Below, piece after piece: positions 57,713-64,000 of a stretch of 64,000 bases of DNA. The DNA comes from Asterias rubens. Its lineage: Eukaryota > Echinodermata > Asteroidea > Forcipulatida > Asteriidae. Below the pieces are notes generated by a model, which was given only the letters and a program-made list of their open reading frames with translations, was not told the DNA's origin and did no database searches. Every line of letters starts with the position of its first letter. Position 1 is the first letter of the stretch. Both the position numbers and the translations under genes were made by a program. The DNA is taken from the NCBI RefSeq assembly GCF_902459465.1, contig NC_047069.1, positions 4,125,171 to 4,189,170 on the forward strand, in the 5' to 3' direction.

Positions 57713-58022
57713 CAGGTGTCTGGACTACAGCATGGAAGTTCTTCTCCTGTAACTGACTGATGCGATCCCCTTTAGTCTTGGCCTCCTTCTCAAGTGCTCG
57801 GACTTTATGCACAAATTGAGAGTTGAGGAATCTTAGATCTGCATTTTCGTGTTCTAGTTTCCTCAATGATGCTTTAAGATCTTTAATTGATACATCAGTG
57901 TCTTCCTTAAGCTTGATGAGTTGAAGATGAAGATCATTGTTCTCACGGACTAGTTTAGCGTTGTCACTACGGTACGCCTCATCAGTGCATATGGGGTTTT
58001 TCTCTTCAACACTCCTGCTTGC
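57713..58022 (-). CDS. CEP135: CEP135 exon 2
   Basis: Acceptor CATTCTTCAG, donor GTAAAC; 310 bases, out in phase 1. It encodes ASRSVEEKNPIC..., coiled coil with NAKLVRENNDLHLQLIKLKE, NADLRFLNSQFVHKVRALEK and the highly conserved QLQEKNFHAVVQTP. The first part of the segment is shorter and diverged compared with vertebrates. Confidence 0.95.
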
Positions 58023-58159
58023 CTGAAGAATGAAAAACAAATTGACTATGTCGTCAACAGATATCAAATAAAGAAAGAAAAGTTACAAATGTGACAAACA
58101 CATGCCCATATTTACATATAAAACATACAGACAATATATCTTCATGATCAATGGGTTCT

Positions 58160-58450
58160 TTTTTATAGACAAAACTCAGGTCGGATTCGAACCAAGAACC
58201 TTTGCAATTCTAGAGCAGTGTCTTACCTAGCTAGACCACCGAGATTGCCCGGTAGCTATAGGCAGTTCAAATCCTTTGTTGTAGCAACGAGTACTGCAAC
58301 GACTTAATAGATGGAAATTTGCATCGGGGATAAAGAATAGTAATTTTGGTTTTTGTACACCGATGTGTGTTAGAACTGTAACTAGTACCCGCACATTGGT
58401 GTATTGGTTTAAACACAAATTAATATTCTTTATCCCCGATGAGTAATGCC
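58160..58450 (-). mobile_element. tRNA-like SINE or foldback, second family
   Basis: TCGGATTCGAACCAAGAACC (inverse of the B box) and AGACCACCGAGATTGCCCGG, as at 12610-12900. GATAAAGAATA and TATTCTTTATC arms bracket the right part. Confidence 0.5.
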
Positions 58451-58540
58451 TGAGGAGTGAGTCTTTTCACAGAGCTCAGATCTATTAAACATTTTAAAAC
58501 AAAGAATTAAAAGACTTTAAACTACATCTAAAATATGTAC

Positions 58541-58699
58541 CTGAAGTTTGGCGTTCTTAAGACTGCTTGTAGTGTGGACTAAGTCATTGAATAATTTCTC
58601 CACCAACGGTAAAGAGTCTATTCCTAATGCTTGCCGATAACCAAGCTGGTCTAGTCGCTTACGCAGTGCGGTGAACCTCTGCTCTGCCTGTGCACTCAT
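58541..58699 (-). CDS. CEP135: CEP135 exon 1 (start codon)
   Basis: ATG at 58699-58697 begins MSAQAEQRFTALRKRLDQLG, followed by YRQALGIDSLPLVEKLFNDL and VHTTSSLKNAKLQ; the donor GTACAT follows at 58540. Exon sequence probably extends to 58712 (acceptor CCTTACAG), making the first exon non-coding and further upstream. The start is chosen because RKRLDQLGYRQ lies about 13 residues in, as in vertebrate CEP135; the conserved head binds microtubules in the human protein. Confidence 0.95.
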
Positions 58700-59721
58700 C
58701 TTGAAAATTATTCTGTAAGGTAACAAGACAAGTTAGTATGATTAGGAAAATTTATAATGTCAAGTATTATAAACCACAACGAAAACTTGCTTAGTAAAGT
58801 TTGAATTAACTTTTTCAGTAGAATTCCTCCATGGTTGAACGAAGACAAAAATATGCATTGGAAATCAAATTCATGTTCTTAATTGATTAAAAATTGTGTC
58901 AATGCAATGATTTTTAAAAGTGGTAATAATTGGGCAAATCTGGTCACTAGTCTGACAAAATTGGTTAAAATTGCACACAGTGTTTTTTAAAGATGATGTC
59001 TCGTAACCCTCCTACAGTCAGGATGATGATGGATGGAGGGATTATGATGATTATCACAACTACATCACAAGTAAATACACGTCAGGCTTAAAAAGGCTAA
59101 TAAAGATATTGCAAACTTGCATTACCACACTGATTTTCTGAGACCGAAACATCAGGAGTTAGATAAAAGTAGAAAGAATAATTATTGGGCTGTATCTATT
59201 TTACTTAGCCCCATATAGGTACAGGACAGGGTCAATCCACTCCACTTCACTTTCAGTCTTTATTTCAAAATCCATCTATCTTAAAAGATTGATGCAAAAA
59301 AATACTAAATAGACCATCATGATCATCACGATCATCATGATCATGAGTTAATGATAATGATAATGATAGATATAATCATAACAACCAAACAACTGAAAAA
59401 TTATCAACCACACACATCTGGGAGTAGAATTAAACAACACATTAAAGGCACCTGGAAATAGATTTTATTTTTCCTTCAAACATTAGAGTATATGTTCCTG
59501 AACAATAAAATAATTGTTTGAGTAATTGTTTTTGACGATTTATATGTTTAAAAAATTAAATAAAGTTGTGTGGGGGTGACTCCGCCTACCCCTTTTGTGA
59601 CGTCAATAGAGGAAGACTTTGCCTCGATCGAACATCGAACACAAGTACGTGCAAGTACATTCAAGTCCTAGTCGTGACTTTGTACGTTTTGAAAAAGTTT
59701 TGTTCTTGCATTTTTCCAGCA

Positions 59722-59880
59722 ATGTCGACCAGGTGTATTGCTGCTGGATGCAGCAAAAAAACTAAAGATGGTGTCAGTTTGCTAAGTTGTCCGGTCCGAC
59801 GTCTTTTCGCTCGCTGTGCGGCAAACACTTCGAGCCGTCGTGCTTCGAGAATCCGGAATACACTACACATTTTGACATGA
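59722..59880 (+). pseudogene. THAP-domain start of a transposase, degraded
   Basis: ATG at 59722 begins MSTRCIAAGCSKKTKDGVSL, the typical first half of a THAP (C2CH zinc) domain. The frame then breaks, with CGKHF-like residues readable in another frame (TGTGCGGCAAACACTTCGAG). A second, shorter relic is at about 60950-61000 (MPTRCIAAEC). THAP domains occur in P-element and Kolobok transposases. Confidence 0.65.
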
Positions 59881-60114
59881 AGAGAAAAGTTCTTTTCTAA
59901 GACATGATGCCATCCCAATAATTTTTCCAGCTACTGGGGAAGTCGAAGAAGGTACCTGAAAGACGTAACGAACCTAAAGGAGCATTTGCCTAATGTGAAA
60001 AAAATCAGGTATTGTTTCAACTTTGAGGGCATGTTTTTAGCTTGCGCCAAGCGACACTATGGGTGCGTTCGTTTAGCTTCCCTAGGTCGACCCCGGTGTG
60101 TGACAGGTTTTTTC

Positions 60115-60670
60115 CAGGATGAACGTGTGCAGATAATTACCCAAGTTCGTCCTGGAAAATCACATCCAGAAAGCTACCTCAAAAGCAAATTGTATCCTTG
60201 GTCTGTTGGGCAGAAATCTCTACAGCTGTTCGTCCAAGGTCAAAGCAAGAGCCTACAAGACACTGGTTAGACCACGCTTGGAGTACTGTTCAGCAATATG
60301 GGATCCTCACCAAAACACCTACAATAATCAGTTGGAAGGGGTTCAACGGCGATCTGCCAGATTCGTCCTTAACAATAACAATAGAAAAGATAGCGTCAGC
60401 AACCTGATATCACAACTCGACTGGGAACAACTTGAACACCGGCGGGCCATCCAACGCTTGTCACTCCTTACAAATCCATTCACAAGCTTATTGCCATAGA
60501 CACTGATTCATACCAGACCAAATCGCACACGGGAAGGGTTGGAACTAGACAACAGGCTGCAACTGCCTTCATCAAGCCTCCTGCAAACAAAGACTGTTAC
60601 AAATTCTCCTTCCTCCCAACCCAAGATCCTTTGCAGAATGGAACAAACTACAACAGGATATTCGTGACGC
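60115..60670 (+). mobile_element. LINE RT C-terminal fragment
   Basis: Frame with KARAYKTLVRPRLEYCSAIW, DPHQNTYNNQLEGVQRRSAR and FVLNNNNR, then QLDWEQLEHRRAIQRLSLL. YKTLVRP-LEY-S-VWDP and VQRRAARF are classic non-LTR retrotransposon motifs near the RT end. The start of the fragment and the end are truncated. Confidence 0.85.
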
Positions 60671-61399
60671 ACCAACTATTAGTATTTTTAAAGTCACCTG
60701 GAAGTGGTATTTTTTCAAAATAAAGCTTTTGTCACTAATATGTGTTTTGATGAGTGGAATGTGAATAAACAGTTAACTAAGGTTTTAAAAAATCAGTTCT
60801 TATGTTATTTACAAATTTAAGAGTAGACCCCGACCCGAGAGGGTGCTGTTCGTGACATCAATCGAGGCAGACTTTGCCTGTAATGCGTAGAGTAAACACA
60901 ACTGCAAAGTACATGTACCGACCGAGTCGTGAGTTTGTAAGTTTCAAAATGCCGACCAGGTGTATTGCTGCTGAATGCAGAAAACACTTTTTGAAATGTA
61001 CATGTACTTTGCACGCGTGTTTACTATACGCATTGCAGGCAAAGTCTGCCTCGATTGACGTCACAAAAGGGGTAGGCGGAGTCAGTCCCCAAACAACTTT
61101 ATATATTTTTTAAACATATAAATCGCGACAAACAATTACTCTAAAAATGGTTTTATTGTTGGTAAGCATATACTCTTATGTTTGAAAGAAAACAAATTCT
61201 ATTTCCAGGTGACTTTAAGAGTAAACTACAAGCTATGGATATGGTTAACATCATCAGGGGGGCTCACTTCATGTAAATCATTGCTGCTCAGTCACCTGCA
61301 CGTGCACATCCCGATATGTGGAGATTGTGCAGTAACTCACCAGAACCAGGACCAGTAACTGGGGCACTGTTTTGTTAGACCATGAAGCAATTGCTCCAT

Positions 61400-61535
61400 G
61401 GTTAGACCCAGTGAGTGAGTGACTGGTGCGCTAGATTCCTTTTTTCGAAATTTAGACACTAGGTATCGCTTAGGCTATCGGTCATATGTCAAAATTTCGA
61501 AAAAAGGAATCTAGCGCCCCAGTCACTGGTTCTAT
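61400..61535. repeat. Foldback, GCGCTAGATTCCTTTTTTCG arms
   Basis: GACTGGTGCGCTAGATTCCT with TTTTTCGAAATTT pairs with AAATTTCGAAAAA and GGAATCTAGCGCCCCAGTC. Confidence 0.7.
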
Positions 61536-61961
61536 ATGGCACTGAATTCCTTTTCCCCAGAAATTTATGACCGATAATGACAAAAAAGGAAACAAATTAA
61601 AGAAAAAAAAAGGAATACAGGATTACAGCACCCATTTATTATTTTATTTAGTCATGCCAGTTACTGGGTCTATGATTTATGAACAAGGATTCGGAAGGTG
61701 GGCTTCAGGAATAAATATCCAGGATTCAGCTATGCTTGGCCACACAAGTGGTTTATAAATACAATATACTCACTGACATTTCATCATACTTCAAATGTCA
61801 ATTGACAAATTATTCAAAAGGACCGCCAAAAACAAACAAATAAACGTTTTCCCTGTTTACATGGTTTACCAACGGCACGACGATCATGATCATGCAGCCA
61901 AAACCTTGACCACTTAACATTGAACATCATATAAAAGCTTTGTAAACAAATAGTTATTTAC

Positions 61962-62180
61962 CTGTGTAAATATTCATAATCCTGAGGCTGCTGGTGCTAG
62001 GGAGTAGTCGCAAGCTTTATAAAGTGAAGAAAGATCGCATCGAAATAATGAAATGTGACCTCGGAGAAGTTCACAAATCATTACAGGCCGCTAAAACTAA
62101 AAGTGAAATAGCGCCACCAATAGTTCCCTGTTGTGTAACCGTAGGGCATTGATTGCACACAAAACACCCGGCCGGCGCGT
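61962..62180 (-). promoter_or_regulatory. CEP135: Possible non-coding first exon and promoter of CEP135
   Basis: Minus-strand TATTTACACAG followed by GTAAATAA gives a fair donor ending at 61962. The sequence to its right (to about 62180) is free of known repeats and has the only GC-rich patch in this flank (CCGGCCGGCGCGTCGG near 62168). Because coding exon 1 has its own acceptor at 58712, a non-coding exon upstream is expected; this is the best candidate I see, not proven. Confidence 0.3.
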
Positions 62181-62199
62181 CGGTTCTTATCATCAGTAG

Positions 62200-63660
62200 C
62201 GATCTGTCACCGAGTGAAGACTTTCTGAAGTGTTGTCATGATTCATCAGACCGGTGAATCATCTTTTATATAAAATATATCTTAACATAAATACGGCATG
62301 TTGCAAATTCGATATTCAGAAAAAACAGGGGTTGTCAAACCTGTGACATTGGCTTTCCTCCAGTAGGTAAGTTAACACCGTAAAATCGGGAGTTTTAATT
62401 CATGCTTGTCGCCTTTTTGTTGTGAGTGGATGGAGATGTCTTCTTTCTAATCTAAGAAATCCTTTCTTGTGTTTTAATTTAGACCTAATTTCCCTAAACA
62501 CTATTATTGTGTGTGTCATGTCTGTAGCGGGTTCCTCTGCATTATCAATATTTGTTGGTACTGCATATAAACTCCATGTGATATTATATTTTGCAGGCGT
62601 GTGATGGCTTGCAGAATTGTTTTTATTGTATGTATCCTCTGCTTACCAGTTTTCACGCTATTTATTATGCCTTTTTCTTTGAATTGGGAAAAAAATAATG
62701 ATGCCATATATCAACCGATGCCCTAATTATCTTCATTTGTTAATATGAAGTATGCAAACATGTATTAAAACTTGATGGACATTGAAATGTTCACACCACA
62801 CACCGATCTTCAATGACTTCAACTGGCCCCATTTGTTTTGAGTTTTTCCTGTTTTCACGGCAAACGAGAAAGTATGGTTTCCCGGTGAAGCCATACATGG
62901 AAGAAACATCTGCAGTGACTACAAGTGTTCTTTGTTCTATGTATGACTGTATAGCCAGCAGTTGCCTTCATTTTATTCAAAATATTTTTTTATTAAATTT
63001 TTTACATTACCATGGTAACTTGCCAAAAATTAAAAAGTAAAAAAAATATATAAAAAGTGTGAATAATTACTGGCTTCCAAATCTGATTTTGATATTTTTT
63101 TTTTATATGTTTTTTTCTTAATATTTATAATAAAGCGTATAAATAAACAGTGATAATTGAATCAATGAGCTGATGTTTAAATTTTAATATTATTATTAAT
63201 AATAGTATTGATACCAGGGTTACAAAATAAAAATCTCCAAAAATATTAGAAAATGATATAAGGCACATGGCTTCTTTAAGCCTTGGTATTTTTTTTCAAG
63301 AATGCTCAGCAAAACATTCAGTCACATGATTTTGATCATCATGAATTGTGAATTGAAATAGCGTTTGATGAAACTTTTTCGGTGGGCAAATATTTTTATA
63401 TGGCCTCAACATTATGACATATTTTTGTACCTTGTAGAAATGCCTAAAATACCAAACTTTTTGCATTTACAAGTGCAAATGACTAGTGGAGCCTTACGTG
63501 TTTCTAAGTTTTGGTCAAGGGAGAGGAGACTCTTTGCTTGGCAAATAAAACCACACAATTTTTATCTAGGGACTGTTTACATCGCGCACAGAGAGGTAAA
63601 AGATTTGCCACGATTTTAGGGACACCTCGAAAACAGGACCTCCTACGATACTGTTGTTTA
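62200..63660. other. Upstream flank, nothing recognised
   Basis: AT-rich with several T runs and short frames only. No exon or transposon end is supported. Confidence 0.4.
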
Positions 63661-63678
63661 GGCATCATCCAAAGGCAA

Positions 63679-63853
63679 TAAGCCGATTCACTATTACAAC
63701 TGCGCATGTCCGTTACTGCTGACAACGCAATTTGTTTATCTCCCGTGACCTTTTGACAATAAACCCAGGTATTGTCAAAAGGTCACGGGAGAGAAACAAA
63801 TTGCGTTGTCAGCAGTAACGGACATGCGCAGTTGTAATAGTGAATCGGCTTAT
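63679..63853. repeat. Near-perfect palindrome, about 80-bp arms
   Basis: TAAGCCGATTCACTATTACA...GTGACCTTTTGACAATA is followed after an 8- to 12-base loop (AACCCAGG) by its inverse ending TAGTGAATCGGCTTA. Only one mismatch was seen (TTATCTCCC against GGGAGAGAA). The ends are flanked by TA, fitting a young TIR element or MITE. Confidence 0.92.
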
Positions 63854-64000
63854 GTGTAAATTATTGCATGAATCGTGGAGGAAAGAAGTCCTCCTGTGCA
63901 TTGATGGAGGAATGAGTCACAAATGGTCATGATGCGGTTGTATGCTGGCTGACTGACCAGCTCAACCATGTCCATGGCTCGACTAGACCCAGTAACTGGG

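Larger units (their letters stand above)
59449..61220. mobile_element. Kolobok-like (TTAA) transposon remains with THAP coding pieces
   Basis: Left end TTAA-AGGCACCTGGAAATAGA at about 59443; right end TCTATTTCCAGGTGACTTTAA at about 61199-61219. About 170 bp of inverted similarity includes GACTCCGCCTACCCCTTTTG and its inverse. A further internal end, TTAAAGTCACCTGGAAGTGG, at about 60688 suggests two copies, a complete small one (about 60690-61216) and a truncated one to the left with a LINE piece between. Confidence 0.65.

Overview
The window is eukaryotic genomic DNA. It has spliced genes with GT/AG introns, long repeat-rich introns, tRNA-derived SINEs, LINE 3' ends, foldback MITEs and satellite arrays. 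The proteins are metazoan. The foldback families (one starting near GGCACTGGACA with TTAA flanks, one starting near GGAACATTACAG) look to me like those of echinoderm, probably sea star, genomes. That taxonomic call is from memory and was not tested.

Layout. (1) 313-7188, plus strand: the last five coding exons of an SLC36-type proton-coupled amino acid transporter; its 5' part lies left of the window. (2) 7189-20022: intergenic, between convergent genes, filled with MITEs, SINEs, a deleted Tc1 element and several tandem arrays. (3) 20023-24108, minus strand: the last three visible exons of a gene I do not recognise, cut by a 100-N scaffold gap (24109-24208). (4) 26448-58699, minus strand: a nearly complete CEP135 (centriole cartwheel/centrosome) gene of 21 coding exons. 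All joins are in phase and give about 1187 codons; only the extreme C-terminus is not found. An additional in-frame ATG exon at 53883-53924 could start a shorter isoform. (5) 58713-64000: likely 5' flank and non-coding first exon of CEP135, THAP/Kolobok-like transposon remains, a LINE fragment and a near-perfect 170-bp palindrome.

The most unusual feature is how satellites relate to gene edges. A 59-bp satellite of about 92 copies (34957-40390) carries in every monomer the 3' splice site and first 18 bases of CEP135 exon 16, joined to a LINE fragment. The other end of that exon, its 5' splice site, is duplicated once in a 66-bp tandem repeat. A second array (about 18115-20060) repeats a diverged copy of the last codons and stop of the unrecognised gene. 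A third (28904-31484, 40-bp unit) grew out of a dispersed repeat in a CEP135 intron. Distal copies of the exon 16 acceptor lead to an in-frame stop, so correct splicing must pick the exon-proximal copy.

All coordinates were read by eye. Exon borders rest on splice consensus, phase continuity and remembered similarity to vertebrate CEP135/TSGA10 and SLC36 proteins. Repeat edges are approximate.
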